From: Aptenodytes patagonicus
Lineage: Eukaryota > Chordata > Aves > Sphenisciformes > Spheniscidae
Direction: 5' to 3'
DNA: 64,000 nt
Assembly (NCBI RefSeq): GCF_965638725.1
Contig: NC_134982.1
Location: 38,554,799 to 38,618,798 of the forward strand
The stretch's first letter is position 1. Each line of letters starts with the position of its first letter. The notes below the pieces were generated by a model. The model was not told the DNA's origin and did no database searches. It worked only from the letters and a program-made list of their open reading frames with translations. Below are positions 13,101-28,100 of this stretch, piece after piece. A program made the position numbers and the translations under genes.

Positions 13101-16100
13101 TTAAGGATATCTAAACACAGAAGGAAAGATCCTCCGCTTGCGCAAAGCAGCCTTTTTGGCTTCACTGAAACTATTCCAATGAATACCATCTGGTGACATT
13201 GCCTATGCAAAACAAAGTGTTCAAAATTGTGTAAACGTGGGTATTTTGCACCTGTGGGTCATAGTCTTCATGACTCAAGTCATTCTAAATGGACAGTGTT
13301 TCCTGTGTGCTTAATGTAAAAATTCCAGTTTATGTCATTGCAAACATGCAGCTGCACTGAAGTCTGTCTTTCAGTCATTTCAGCTGGGTAATCTTAACAC
13401 TGCATTCACATACCTTTTATTTCCTTACTTCCTTTTTTCATTTTGAGTTTTCAGAATAAAAATCGTTTCTGTACATTGGGACAAATCTCGATGCCAGCAC
13501 CAATCACAAGCTTTTATATTTGCACAGCATAATAAAAATAAAATAAAAATAAAATAAAATAATAAAAATTATTTTAAGAAATACACAAATGCTAGCTATC
13601 TGCCCAGCAATGTTAGCTAGCTGGAAGGTTTGCAGAGGGGAGGCAAAATCCTCTGATTTTCTACTTATGACTTACTACCAAAATTAGCACAGTTACTGTA
13701 ACTGTGTAACTGAAAGTTTCTCCCAGTACATGCAGAAGAGAATTTGTGCTGGTGGAGAGGAAGAAACAAAACCACCTACACCAAGTAACTGCTACTGAGA
13801 AACAAGGGTATAGTTAGATGCACAGTTCACCTGTTTTACCAGGAGTGGAACTTGGGTGCTTTGGGCATTTGTGTGGAACTTCTGTGTGTCCGTAATTTCC
13901 ATATACGTCTCTTGCACATCCACAGGTTAATTCTGCAGCACAGGCAAAAAGGGTCCCATGCTTCATGACCTGCTCAGACCTAGCAAATTCTACATATTTT
14001 AGATGTGTCTGATCCACTGAATGTGTGGACCAGCCCTGCAGTATACCAAGAGTGTGTTCAGTATGTCCTAAAGATGATGCTGCTGGACCCACGTGCAGGA
14101 GTTCACATGGCCCTGCTTCTACCTAGGATGCCTGTAGGCCTCTCAGACATGCAAAGGAGGTGAATTCAGAGAGATCCCAATGCTACCATTAATGTGGGGC
14201 TGTATTCCCAACAATTTGTGTCTGTCTGGTTCCTGCACAACTTGTTGGCATACATGGACAGAAGGAGTAACAACTGCACACTGTTTTGATCTGTATTCTT
14301 AAAAATGAAGCTACTGGTGAAGTCCTGAAAGAAGCTGCAAGGGCACATACCTTCATAAGTGGTTCTTGTATCCATCTTGGCACTGGGGATGTGTCTCGTC
14401 ACACGGGGGAGGCATGGAGATACTTGAGCGATAGGGTAGGAGTTATAATCTTGTTTGTAAGTGGAGGTCAAATCCATACTCTCATCACTCTTGACATGCT
14501 TTTCAGGTGGTTTAAGTTTCTGTGGCAACACTTCATGAGCTATGTAATCTCTCCTGTGAAGAATAATTTAATTATGTCTTTTGTCTTAAGGAAAAATTTA
14601 TATTCCTTTTTCTGGACACACAAAGAAATTAATACTTCCCCTTATCTCCACAGCCTAAGAAAGTCTGGATAGGACAAAGCAGTTAATGAAACACACAAGC
14701 CTTTCACATTTGGAAACCTGGACTCTGAAAAAGGAACTGAGGCAGCGCTGGACAACCTCAGGCAAGCCAGGTTTCCCCTTCTCTCCACCCAGTGAGATTA
14801 ATGGCCTTACACAAAGCTATCTCTGTTCTACAGTGGAGTTACACCAGAAGACATAACTCCTTTTAAAAGCCCAATAATTATAGCAGGCTATCTAGTATGT
14901 ATGGAAAACATGAGAGAGGCAACAATAGCCTTCCCAGACAATACACTGTACAACAGTTCAGCCCAGGATGGGGAGATGACTACAAAACAGTTTTACAGCA
15001 AAACACCAGTTGAAGAAAGAAACATCAGCATAGCATGGTCAGACAGTCACCTTTTCCTCAGGTACCACTGTAAAAGAGCTATGTTAAGATACTGGAGTAG
15101 TGTTACTTAACTCCAACAAAACATTACAGGAACAAGATGGAGAAGAAAATAACATCACCACCTGCCATTCACTAACATGAACCTATTTCACTGCCCACAT
15201 CCTTTTGTACAGGGCAGAGAGTCTGATGCCTGGCACCAGCAAATTCAGTCTCTAACATCCGAGTAGTTTTCCACTGGTGTGCAGATCTGTTTACACCATT
15301 GGCAGCCAGCCAGGAGAAATGGTCGGTACGGGAGCTATTATAATGTTAATATTGTGCTTTGCATCTGGAGTGATGCCAGGTGGGCAAGAGCCTGAGCCTC
15401 TGAATATGCTGTATTAGTTATGTATTTTAGCAAATAAACAAGGTTCTCAAAAGTCTGTGTGGAGCAGAAGGGAAGCGAATTCACATTGCAAAGTATTAGA
15501 TATAGGGTTAAAAACAGAAACGCAGAAGTAAAGAAAAAATCCTAGAGCATCAAGAGGTAATTATGTAGGTGTCATTCATGTTGTAGCTCCTTGGCATACT
15601 TTTGTCAGCAATTTAAAGCCAATGTGTTTTTTAAGAGGAGCCAAGAAAAGACAAGCAGGACTACAACAGGCATGCAGCATCCTCAGCAGCAGGGAGGGCT
15701 CGGTAACAGAGAGGGTCTTTCCCAAGCTACTCACAGTACGCTGCACAATCCCACATTTGAAACAGCCGAGCCTGTACCAGAGGCAAGTAACAGATCACAG
15801 GCAGGCAATTCTTCACCAGTGTGATCAAGGGTTTTCTGGCAGTGGGAGTACTTTTTCCTGCTCTGACTATTGCAATACAACAGAACCTGCAGTGGAGATT
15901 ACAGAGGAGAGATGATCTGCTGATAAATCAGTGGCAACCTGCATCCAAGACACCATGAAAAATGGTACTGCCAACTCCCAGACTTTATCAAGGGAGCTTG
16001 CTGTTGCAATATGACACGTAACACTCAGTGAAGTGTTATTAGAGAAGACTGGTAACAACTCAGTGTTTGCTGGCCTCACAGTCCCTGCAGTTATTCTCAT

Positions 16101-19100
16101 ACGCTCCATCAATTCATTCTCTCTTCAGTTTAGCTACACAGAACCAGAGCTTTTAACAGCCCTCTGACAGGTGGTGTCACTTTTCCACTAGGCCTTGGTA
16201 CTTTCACACTGGGTGTATTTTCTTACCAGTGTTGCCCAGAGGACAGCAAGACTTTCAATCCAATGGCTAACTGTTCAGGCTCTGTGTTTTCTCCTCTTAC
16301 AAGGGTAGGCAACTTTTACGTATTTGGTAGAGTGCATGCCCTGAAGAAGCAAACATAAGTAGTTTCTGCGCTTTCTTACTAGGCTGCTTTTCAGAAGTTG
16401 TACTAAACTCCAGGAGTAACAGTTACTGTGAGAATCACCAGCCTTGTCTGAGCAAGGATAGTTTTGCTGATTGAACGGGAAGTTTCTAAGGACTCCTTGA
16501 CAGACCCAACATGGTAGCTGCCCCTCCTCGCCTGCCTTAAAAGAGGACACCAGTTAGCCCAGAATTTAGTTATAGGCAGACACAAAGATGTCTAGCTGCT
16601 TCGTCTCATGCTGGAGATGGAAGCAGCATGAAGTGAAGTCTGTTCTTTGAAACAGACTCTTAAAAAGGGACAGATAGGGGAAGGAGTTGGGAGAGCTTCC
16701 ACGTCAGGATGAGGACAAATGGGTGGTGGTAGCTGTTAAGACTTTATTAATAGCCATTGGCATCTCCTAGGTCTGTAATTCAGTTTAGCAAAGGCAAGAG
16801 TGACGTTGCTCACGACTGTGCCTGTGATGACAGAGGAAGTAAACATCAAGATCAGGCAGCAGCTGCTGTTTGAGGAAAGGGAAGCTCTCGGATTCATATT
16901 AAATGATCAGATTCCTGTTTTTTATGAGTTTCTTCTGTGGACAAGCACTTGGCATATCACTCTACCAGCAGCAGGGAAGAGCCTCAGAAGTTACTTCCAT
17001 CAGGGAAATGGGCACAGTGCAAGTGTGAAGACTTCTGCTTGAACACCAACACTGAGCAACAACATAGCTGAGAAGCAGACACAGCCCAGCAATCCACAGT
17101 GATTTCCTTGAGGAAAACAGCCACACCTCCTTTCCAATCATCAAGCTCTACCATATTCACACCTTCTTGGAAACCAGTCACTCACGTTACAGTGTACAAA
17201 GTGCCATACAAAACACAGAACAAAAGAAAAATACTCCTCCAATATAATTCATACTTTCCCAGACAATATTTCTGCTGGTTTCCCAGAAGCCTTCCCAAAA
17301 CAGAAAGTAAGCAAAAGCCAAGACCATGACTGTGTTTCTATGGCCCATGTATTCTCTGATCAGATCACATCTCAACCTGAAGGCAGTGCAAGAAAAATAG
17401 TTGCTTGCCTCGACTACAACAACTGGCCTCAGACCTTCATCCCTCCTTCATAGAGCCCTCATGAGTGTTTGTACAACAGCAATGTTGTTTTTTTCAGTCT
17501 CCCCTTGTGAAAACCAATCATTTTTCTTTTCTCCGTTACCCATCTCTCACACACACATTATCTAAGTCACAGTCCTCACTTTCTTTCACTATTTTTCATA
17601 CTTTGTAGTCGAGATGCCTTCCATGGGTATCTGCGCCATCTTGTACGCTTTCTTTGGCTTAAACAAGCCTCTGGGAAGAGTGATGGGATAAGGGGGGTAT
17701 CGCTCCCTGTACTCTGACAGCATGCATGGCTTCTCACTCTTCTCATAAGGTCTGGTGGGCAGGTGTGGACAATGGTGACATCTGCAAGGGAAAAAAACAG
17801 CACAGGAGTTAGTGACTCACAGGTAGTAGATTAATAATACCTCCTTGTATAAGTCAGCTCCAGACTGCAAATACAAAATAGTGGATAAGTGAGTATTGCA
17901 ATGACTGCTACAGCCTTGATTATTTAAAGTGCAAAAGCATAACCTGCACAAAGAAAGGCTTGTTTCTGTCTACTACTATAGCCTGCAGTCAAAAAAGTCC
18001 ATGAAGCCAACAAAAACAGCCTAAGAAAAGCAAGTTCACCTAGATGAAGAAAAAAGCAAGTTAATCTGAGATACAGCCAAGTGTGCTATGTTGTGCTGGA
18101 CTAGAAATTCTATTTAATGTCCCTTTTGTTCCATTTCTCATAAATTTATTATCCTACTTTGCCCACATATTGAGCTTACTTGTGTAGACAAGTGAGCAAA
18201 AGGGTAACAGTTTGAGAGTCTCTATTCACTCACACTTGAGCAGCACTGCTCTGCCCATCTCTCTTTCTGAAAGCAATTCAGTCTGGGTACTGCAAGACCT
18301 CTCCATAATGTGCACCAAAACAAGGACAGTGAGAACAAACTGATTTTCTGAGGAAGCTCTTTCCTGACTGAAACTAAAACACCACCATGGATCATCCATC
18401 ATTGGTGACCTCCTTCTTTCCACACTGGGACCCACCCAGGGCAAGGCTCATCCTGTCAAAAAGAGGTTGGGATCCCACCCTCAGATTTCTTCCCAGAGAC
18501 ATAACAGTTTATGTCCCTTTCTGGTTTGAGTCAAACACACTAGAATCAATGCAAAGGTTGCTGATTAAGGACTTCAGTAACAAGTCCACAGGAATTACAG
18601 TGAGAAGAGGAGGCCTCTGGGTTTATGTCTCATACATCACTCCTGCCAAAGTCAGAGTGTTCCCTACTGGATGTATGTTTTCCAGTACTATCTCTAGTCC
18701 AGAGCTGAATTACTCATTTGAAAGAGCTTCTATACTTAACAGAGTCCCCATTAAATTAAATGTTGAGCAATCTAGGATCAGTAGATGTCTGATTGATTAC
18801 CTAAATTTATACAGATGATAACCTCTGGTCTACATTCAAAGGTAGACCTTCATATGCTGAATCTTTTTCCAAACAAGCACAAGAGGGAAAGAAAGGCCCA
18901 GAGGGCTCAAATAAAATTCAGCATCTTTTTGACAAGCCAGTTTCTCACTCAGATTACAAATCCTTCTGTGAAATCATAAATCAGGAGGAGTCCTAGTAGA
19001 TTCATTTGAGTTCGGACACAAAGGGAGTCCTTACAGGGAGTAAGGCAGACTATCCCTGTCAGTTAAAATATTAGAAGAAAAGACTTCAGGGTGGAAATCT

Positions 19101-22100
19101 AAAAAAAAAAAAAAAAAAAAGATGCCCCACTCTCTTAGGAACCTTATAAAATTCCAGCTTTCACGTAACTGGAGGAGAGGCAAACAGGAAAATTAAAAAA
19201 AGATTAATATGCTCACTCTTGCTGGTCCATGTGACCTTGCTAGAATGGATTTTGTGACAAAAACCTTCCAAACACAGGCTGCACTGACACTTTCTGGCCA
19301 CACTTGTGGTCTTCCAACATTCCTAGGAATTATTCCTCATTCTCCAAGGGAAAATGATCTGCCTATTCTTTCTGCTTCAAATCTGCTGGCTTCACACCAC
19401 CCCTAAGTGCACTTTCATCCCCCTACTCCCTTAAAGTCTATGACGCAGCAAGCTAGGCTTCAGCTTGGCTTTGGAATGTGTTGATGAGGCCCTTATGTTA
19501 GTTTTTTATGCTAAAACTGCACTCAGACCGGACTGGGGGAAATAGCTATACTACCTAGTTCATCATGGCCCTGCATATGGTGCAGACACTGGCCAGCAGT
19601 AGCATTTTGCAAATAAGGAATGGCTGGTCAGAAGCAAATTAATGACACTTCACTAATACCATCAGTTAGTATCCCATTACAGCTCAGCTGCACGCACAGG
19701 GTTTGGAGGGATTCGCTTGTGACACCGGGTTTGTGGCAGTCCAGAGCAGAGGCTTTGTGCAGCTCCCTGCCCGTACCAGGCAGGCTCTCTGCTGCAGACA
19801 CGTTATCCTGCATGCTGATGGACATTTGCAAGACAGAGTCCTGCACCTGCCCAGCAGCACTGTTGGCACTGGGGAAGGTGAGGGGTCCTGCTGATCAGGA
19901 CAAGGGTGGGTAATGCAGGTTCCCCTCCAAAGACCCCACAGGAGCAGGCAGGGAACAACAGCTTGTGGAACCTATGTTTTTCCCCTTGCAGACATTGCTG
20001 GCAGCGTGAAAACTGGGGGACTTCTCAACAGCCCAGGACGGGAAAAAGGCCAGGATCTCCTGCAGACAGCAGCAGTCCCAGACTGCCAAGCTCTTTGCCC
20101 TAGGATGAAGATAAGCCTTCAGCATGATCTGGCAATACAGGTGGCTTTACACCTCAAGTATTCACCCACTCTTCGTGTGTACAATTCTGCTTTCTTCGTT
20201 GAACTTCAGAGCACGTAACAACAACAGAATGAGTTAGCTCTTAGGAAAAGCACTTTCCCACAAATAAATCCTTCCTGACAGGGCAGAGAAGTAAACCTGA
20301 ATGTTTTGCCTTCTATTATTTAGCACTATATTGTGATGTATGCCCACAGATTTTAAAGTAACACTCACTGTATTAGGCTATGAGCAGTAATGATCATCAG
20401 TGATAATTCACCATCAATGTATGATACTATAAAGGCTTTGCTTCTGCATCCAGAGACATATTCCTGAAAATATTTTTTACTGGAGACTAATGTAAATAAC
20501 AGAGCAAGACTCTTAACGAGAAGTGGAACAATGCTACACTTCAAGATTTGCTACACTTTACTACTCCTTCTGGCACGATAAATATTTATAAAACAACTAC
20601 ATGATTCTTCAGTACTGAAGTCACTGCTATGTGACTGCAGCAAGTCAGCACATCAATGTCAGAGCTAAACAGTTAAAATTACTGTATAAACATTTTGATA
20701 TTGCAGTTGTCAAACGGTGCCTTATTTTCTAAAAACTGATGAGACACAAATTTTGACATTTGTTATGATTGCCTGCTTAGATATTGCGGGTTTTTAGTTA
20801 ATTCTACTCTAATTTTCACTTGTGCAAATTACACTTTACTTGACTGAGGTCTATCTAGTTAGTCTGTCCAATATTAGTAATAACATATAACAACAAGGAA
20901 GCACATAGGGGTTTTTTGTTTACTAAGAATTATGGAAGAATATCAGACTCTTTGAGGGTAAAAAGAATGCAGGTCCCCTGCCTTCAAAGGAGTTGGGTTC
21001 ATCTAAACAGAAGCTGAGATGAAACGTGAACAATTTATCAGCTTACACTAAATACTTGTTTAAACCAGGAAGGACGGCCTGGAGCCACGGCTCAGGACCA
21101 GAATTCAGGATGTTTGAATTCAATTTCTGCATTCACCACAGTCTCCCTGACCAGCACAGGTCTCTGTCAACTAAAGATAAAACATAGCCTTCTCCTGAGG
21201 AGAAAGAGGAGGAATCCTGTAAGATTTATGAATTTCTCAAGATAAGCCTCTCAGACTTACCTGATTTTTTAAATGTCTGTGATTAATAATAAAAGATTGT
21301 CACAGTGGGCTTAAAATGCAGGTGGAATGGTAACAAAATTGTACTATTAAAATCCTAGTTTATCCCAGTTATATGGCTTACTGCTGGTAATTACTGTCCA
21401 TAGAGGTCATGGATGCCATGGTATTACTGCTTGAGAGAAAAAACATGAGGCTCAGAAATGGCTGAACTGTCATTCAGGAGAATTTAATTTTCCCTTGTGA
21501 AATACACTGGTCCTCAGACCAACCCTCACAGGGAAAAGCAGTATCTCCTTGACCACTTAATCTAGTTCTTGTACCATCTCTAATTTCCATGAGTGGTCAG
21601 ATCAAGTCAATATTATAGAAATCTCAAGTTTAGGTGGAATGATGATGCTGTCCAAAGAAAGATAGGGATGTAAAAATGTGCCAAAGGACTGGGGCAGGCT
21701 AGAATAGCAGGAACTGATTGCCAGCGGTCAGGCTACAAAGAAGATCACTGAAGGTGAGTCTTTATCTGTGCAAATCTCTTCTCTTCCAAGCGATGGAGAT
21801 GCAATCAGAGGCCCAGCTAGCTGATCGAATTACAAAAGGATGGATGATGGATTAGATGTTTGTGAAGGGAAGAAGAGCATCCATGTGCAAAGTATCAAAG
21901 TATATCACATATAAATATTGAATATTAGGAAAATGAAAACACATTGTGGACAGGGACATATGGAAAGTACAAGGTTCTGCTTTCAAATGGTGAATGGTTT
22001 TGAAACAAAAAGTAAATGCACAATAAAAGCAAGAGATCCTTTGAGAGAAGTTTGAAGTCCTTGTGATCATAACAGTACAAAAAATATTAATCTGAAACCT

Positions 22101-25100
22101 TTGGAAGGTTAACTGTATTCTCACACAACTCAGAAAGTTTTTTCTTTGTGTCATATCAGAACACTGAACTCTGGATGCCAAACTTCACTTTTTCCCCAAC
22201 ACATACATTCACCAAATGCTAGAACAGATGGACCAGTAATCACCTCAAAATGAATAAATGTGACAGTGGAGAAAGAGAGGTTTGACACATTTGCATGCAC
22301 ACAGTCTTCACTGTGATCTCGGGCAAAAGTTTAACAAAAGAGAAACATATATTTGTAGATGTACAGTGCTCATCAGTGCCAAAAGAATGAAATACACGAT
22401 TGCTTGGTCTTCCAAATTCACCCACATGAGAATGCCACCACTGGGATCCAGGGCAGCTGGAAGGAGGACAGTACCCTGCAAGAGGACAAAACCCTGGGGT
22501 TCGCTATTACATGTCATTGTGGTTGTGTCCCTTTCAAAAGCTGCACAAAGTCATCACGGTCATCCTTTTTTAGTGACCTAGTGAACTCTGAGCAAGGCTC
22601 TGTATTAAGCTCACTGTACTCCTCATGGCCACTCTTGCCTTTATTCACACTTTTTATCTTGTTTTCCACATCTGCAACCAAGAAAAGAAAATCTTTGATA
22701 TAATCTTCCTATTAATCTCATCTCAAATATCCTTCAATGAACAAGAATTGTGCTGTTTCTTCACATAGTCATTAATACGATTTTAGGTACTACCAATACA
22801 GTTCAGAGGGCTTTGTTGACTTACCTGTACTTCAGTACCTGAAGGTTCACAAGAGATAATTTGCAGAAGTAAGTACTATCTTCCTACCTCTTTCATACAT
22901 GTCCTCCTTGAAATAATGTAAGCAAAGATTAATATTGACTCATTTAAAACAGAAAGTATAGCAAGTAGAAAGGAAGTCTTAAAGATCCTGACTGTCATTA
23001 ACCCAAACAACAACTGTGCAAAACCAGGCAATCATGCAGACTGAGTAACTCTTTTATGTTGTCAGAGTTCACTCATCCTAGCTAAACACAGCAAACAATG
23101 GAGAAACCGATGCCAAAACTCAGTTTCAGGGGTCCCAGGAGTGGTCATGGTGAGAGCACACACTAAACATTTGTGGCTGCATTACTTTTGGCAGCTGACC
23201 CAAGACATTAACAAAAGAAAAGTCCAAACAGTCCAATAACTTTAGTAAATTATTTGTGGAAACAGTATCCTTTGAAATTGGAATATGCTTTTGACAGGAA
23301 ACAGGTAGATATCTATGTCCAGGGATACTAAATTTGGGTGGTAATGGGTTTAACTTTCACAAAATGCATACAGCAGTGTATCTGTGCCCTCCAACTGAGA
23401 ACAAAGTTTCATACCCCTCTCCGCCAAGAGAGCAGTAAAAGTGTAATTAGACCTGTCATGAAGTACTATAATGCCATCCTCACTGCAAGCCTGAGAGCTC
23501 TCAGACTTCAGCACATTAACACAATCCCTGTAGATCACATTTTACACAAACCCATTATGATGGATTTTGTGACTTACTAAAGCAAGATCTAGTGAGGTCT
23601 GTCCTTGTGCATGCATACTTACTGCACCTAACCAGCAGTGATGGAGCAAATACTAATTTCTTCTACATCGTAGCTTGTATAGCACTACTATAGATCAAGT
23701 AGAGGTGCACACTTGATATTTATCTGAAATGAGACAGAAAGCTAGAAAGGTATTTCAGGTAACTAAAAAACTAAGAGATTTACATATCAGTCCTTGTAGA
23801 ATTCATCTGTAAGCCACAAAGATTAACTAGTTGGGTAGACAATGTTGTTTCTGTATGTGAAACAAGGTGCTTGAACATTTAATGTCAATAATGTTACTGC
23901 AGACAGATGCCAACAAGCTATACATGTGCTTAGGATGCAGACAAGGTCAGTAAACCCTGACTGGGATGAAGAGGGCAGAGACAACACAGTGACAACTTAC
24001 CCACTCTAGTGCTGAATGGCTCAACCACATAAAAGGCTTGCAGGGCTATTACGGGCTGGAAAACACCACCTTTAAAAGAATGATCATTCCATAGGGAGGC
24101 ATCGAATAAAGGCAACATCCCTTCTAGACTGATGACTATCAAGAGCTGATTGTACAGATGACAAGCATCATTAGATGTTATGTTTTCTGCTTGCACATTC
24201 ACACTATACAGGAACAAACTTCATGCAAATAACTACATTAGAAGCTTGGAGAGATTCAGAAAAACATGTTGATTTAGATACCGCCTAGGCTGCAAGACTG
24301 GTGGCCAAAAGAAAGACTGCAATTAAGGGCATCAGAAAAAGGAATGAAGGAATGAATGAGTACTGGAGACATCATGGTACATCTGGTATGCCTGCTGAAA
24401 TGATAGGGAATGAATTACATAGATTAATTATGCCATCCGTCCTCACTCTGAAATATACTGATCATATAATATCTCAGGTGTCAGTAATATAGTACATCTA
24501 GAGTGAAGAATGATTTAGTGTAAAACAATCATCAGGTTCTTCTGGACAGATGGCTATCAGTCCTTGCAGAGAGGATGGAGGATTAGAAAAATCAAGTACA
24601 CCCACACATGTTGAGGTCAGGAATGGCAAACAGTAACACACATCTGAGTGAATTAATTGCCTTCTGGCTGCAAACAGGAAACAAAGACAGGCACCTATTC
24701 CCCTGTGCTGCCCATTCCTTGTTTGTTCAAAAGTCCAGGATACGGCAGTGTTATGCCAAAAAATGGAAAACATGCACCCTCATGAAGGAGCTGTTGAACT
24801 AAAGTTTATTCTGTGTCAGTACTCATAAATATGTGAGACCTTAAATGGAGAGATTGTTCTTTTACAAATGTGAAGCAAAAGCAAATACCTCAATCCAAGC
24901 TCCCCAATTCTGAACTCCCCTGGACTTTCACTTTGGATACAGATGTCATGTTTGGCCTCTACATAACAGGGAGCTGGGGCAAAACCTTGGCTATCTAAGC
25001 ATCACAAAGATTTAAGAAAATTTAGATTTAATTCAAATGTTGAGGGTTTCAGTTCTAAATAGAAAAATCTGTTAGACTTCTATGAATTGCTCCTATTCAA

Positions 25101-28100
25101 GCTAATAGTTTGCTGTATATACTCAGATGAAGGAAAGTACAGTCCAGCTGACTGATAGGGAGAAAAAAGAAGTAGAGAAATGATGGAGAGTGCTGAAACA
25201 TCCGTGAAAACTGAAAGGAACTAAGCTATCTAACAAAGTGCACAAGTTTCTCAATAATGAGGTCCAAAGTTGCTCTCCTTCACACCATTGCAAATCATGG
25301 GTAAGTCCAGAAAGTCATCTAAGGCATGACAGCACCATAGAAACTGGTTGACAGAGTCCTTTGGGAGGCATACCTGAAGGGCAAAGGAGTCTAGGAAGGC
25401 TGGACATTCTTCAAGAAGGAAATCTTAAAGGCGCAGGAGCAGGCCATCCCCATGTGCCAAAAGATGAGCCAGCAGGGAAGAAGACCGGCCTGGCTGAACA
25501 GAGAACTTTGGCTGGAACTCAGGAAAAAGAAGGAGTTTATGACCTTTGGGAGAAGGGGCAGGCAACTCAGAAGGACTACAAGGATGTCAGGAGTTTACGC
25601 AGGGAGAAAATTAGAAGGGCCAAAGCCCAACTAGAACTTAATCTGGCTACTGCCATAAAAGACAAATAAAAATGTTTTTATAAATACATTAGCAACAAAA
25701 GGAAAGCTAAGGAGAATCTCCATCCTTTATTGGATGCAGGGGGAAACATAGTGACAAAGGATGAGGAAAAGGCTGAGGTACTTAATGCCTTCTTTGCCTC
25801 AGTCATTAATAGTAAGACCAGTTGTTCTCAGGGCACCCAGCCCCCTGAGCTGGAAGACAGGGACGGGGAGCAGAATGAAGCCCCCATAATCCAAGGGGAA
25901 ATGGTTAGCGACCTGCTACACCACTTAGACACACACAAGTCTATGGGGCTGGATGGGATCCACCCAAGGGTACTGAAGGAACTGGCAGAAGTGCTCACCA
26001 ATCCACTTTCAATCATTTATCAGCAGTCCTGGCTAACCGGGGAGGTCCCAGTTGACTGCAGGTTAGCAAATGTGACGCCCATCTACAAGAAGGGCTGGAA
26101 GGAGGATCCGGGGAACTACAGGCCTGTCAGCCTGACCTTGGTGCCGGGGAAGATTATGGAGCAGATCATCTTGAGTGCCATCACATGGCACGTACAGGAC
26201 AAACAGGTGATCAGGCCCATTCAGCATGGATTTATGAAAGGCAGGTCCTGCTTGACCAACCTGATCTCCTTCTACGACCAGGTGACCCGCCTAGTGGATG
26301 AGGGAAAGGCTGTGGATGTTGTTTACCAGGACTTTAGCAAAGCCTTTGACAGCATTTCCCACAGCATTCTGCTGGAGAAACTGGCTGCTCATGGCTTAGA
26401 CGGATGCACTCTGCTGGGTAAAAATCTGGCTGGACGGCCGGGCCCAGAGAGTTGTGGTGAATGGAGTTAAATCCAGTTGGCAGCCGGTCACGAGCGGTGT
26501 TCCCCAGGGCTCAGTTTTGGGGCCGGTCTTGTTCAATATCTTTAACGATGATCTGGATGAGAGGATCGAGTGCACCCTCAGTAAGTTTGCAGACGACACC
26601 AAGTTGGGCGGGAGTGTTGATCTGCTCGAGGGTAGGAAGGCTCTGCAGAGGGATCTGGACAGCCTGGATCGATGGGCCCAGGCCAACTGTATGAGGTTCA
26701 ACAAGGCCAAGTGCCGGGTCCTGCACTTTGGCCACAACAACCCCATGCAGCGCTACAGGCTTGGGGAAGAGTGGCTGGAAAGCTGCCTGTCGGAAAAGGA
26801 CTTGGGGGTGTTGGTCGACAGCCGGCTGAACATGAGCCGGCAGTGTGCCCAGGCGGCCAAGAAGGCCAATGGCATCCTGGCCTGTATCAGAAATAGTGTG
26901 GCCAGCAGGAGTAGGGCAGTGATCGTGCCCCTGTACTCGGCCCTGGTGAGGCCGCACCTCGAATACTGTGTTCAGTTTTGGGCCCCTCACTACAAGACAC
27001 ACATTGAGGTGCTGGAATCTGTCCAAAGAAAAGCAGTGCAGCTGGTGAAGGGTCTAGAGCACAAGTCCTATGAGGAGCATCTGGGAGTGTTTAGCCTGGA
27101 GAAAAGGAGGCTCAGGGGAGACCTTATCACTGTCTACAACTACCTGAAAGGAGGTTGTAGCGAGGTGCGTGTTGGTCTCTTCTCCCAAGTAACAAGCGAT
27201 AGGATAAGAGGAAATGGCCTCAAGTTGCACCAGAGGAGGTTTAGATTGGATATTAGGAAAAATTTCTTCACCAAAAGGGTTGTCAAGCACTGGAACAGGC
27301 TGCCCAGGGAAGTGGTTGAGTCACCATCCCTGGAGGTATTTAAAAGCCGTGTAGATGTGCTGCTTAGGGACATGGTTTAGTGGTGGACTTGGCAGTGTTA
27401 GGTTTATGGTTGGACTTGATGATCTTAAGGGTCTTTTCCAACCTAAACGATTCTATGATTCTATGATTATATAAACTAGACATAAATCAGTCCAAGTCTT
27501 ATTAAAGAAAATGGTGAAATAGATATACAAGTACTGAGGAAAAACGGACAGAGAAGGGTTTGAAAGTAAAATTGAATGCTTAAATAATAAGCCTTTTAAT
27601 AATTTCTGAGATGTGAATTCATCAATTTCAAAAGTTTCCCATGGTTTTGTGCCAAATTAACAGCTGTTGCCTTTACCTCCGCTGAGACAGAGCATGCTGG
27701 AAAACGAGAACAGAAGGTGTTATTCAGAGCCGCAATGACAAGCCTCCCATTTGATCTTGAGAAGCTGCTGTGTAACTAGTGCAAGCTGCTCAACAAGGTT
27801 CCTCTTGAGGAAAAACTAAAAATATTGTATCACTGCTTACAGGTTTTCCACCAGTGAATCTCACTTAACTTACACCCCCCCCAAAAAAATAAGAAGCATT
27901 AGCATTGTCTTATTTCATAGAATCATAGAATAGAATCATAGAATAGTTTGGGTTGGAAGGGACCTCTAAAGGTCATCTAGTCCAAACCCCCTGCCGTGGG
28001 CAGGGACATCTTCAACTAGATCAGGTTGCTCAGAGCCCCGTCCAACCTGACCTGGAATGTTTCCAGGGATGGGGCATCCACCACCTCTCTGGGCAACCTG

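Noticed and set aside
17576-17803. Open frame of 75 codons on the minus strand
   Set aside because: It overlaps SAXO1 exon 2 in another frame. The exon's true frame gives clear SAXO1 residues and matching splice phases.
18387-18818. Open frame of 143 codons on the plus strand
   Set aside because: Inside SAXO1 intron 1 and antisense to it; no family features seen.
26511-27026. Open frame of 171 codons on the minus strand
   Set aside because: Antisense of the well-preserved CR1 copy A reverse transcriptase.
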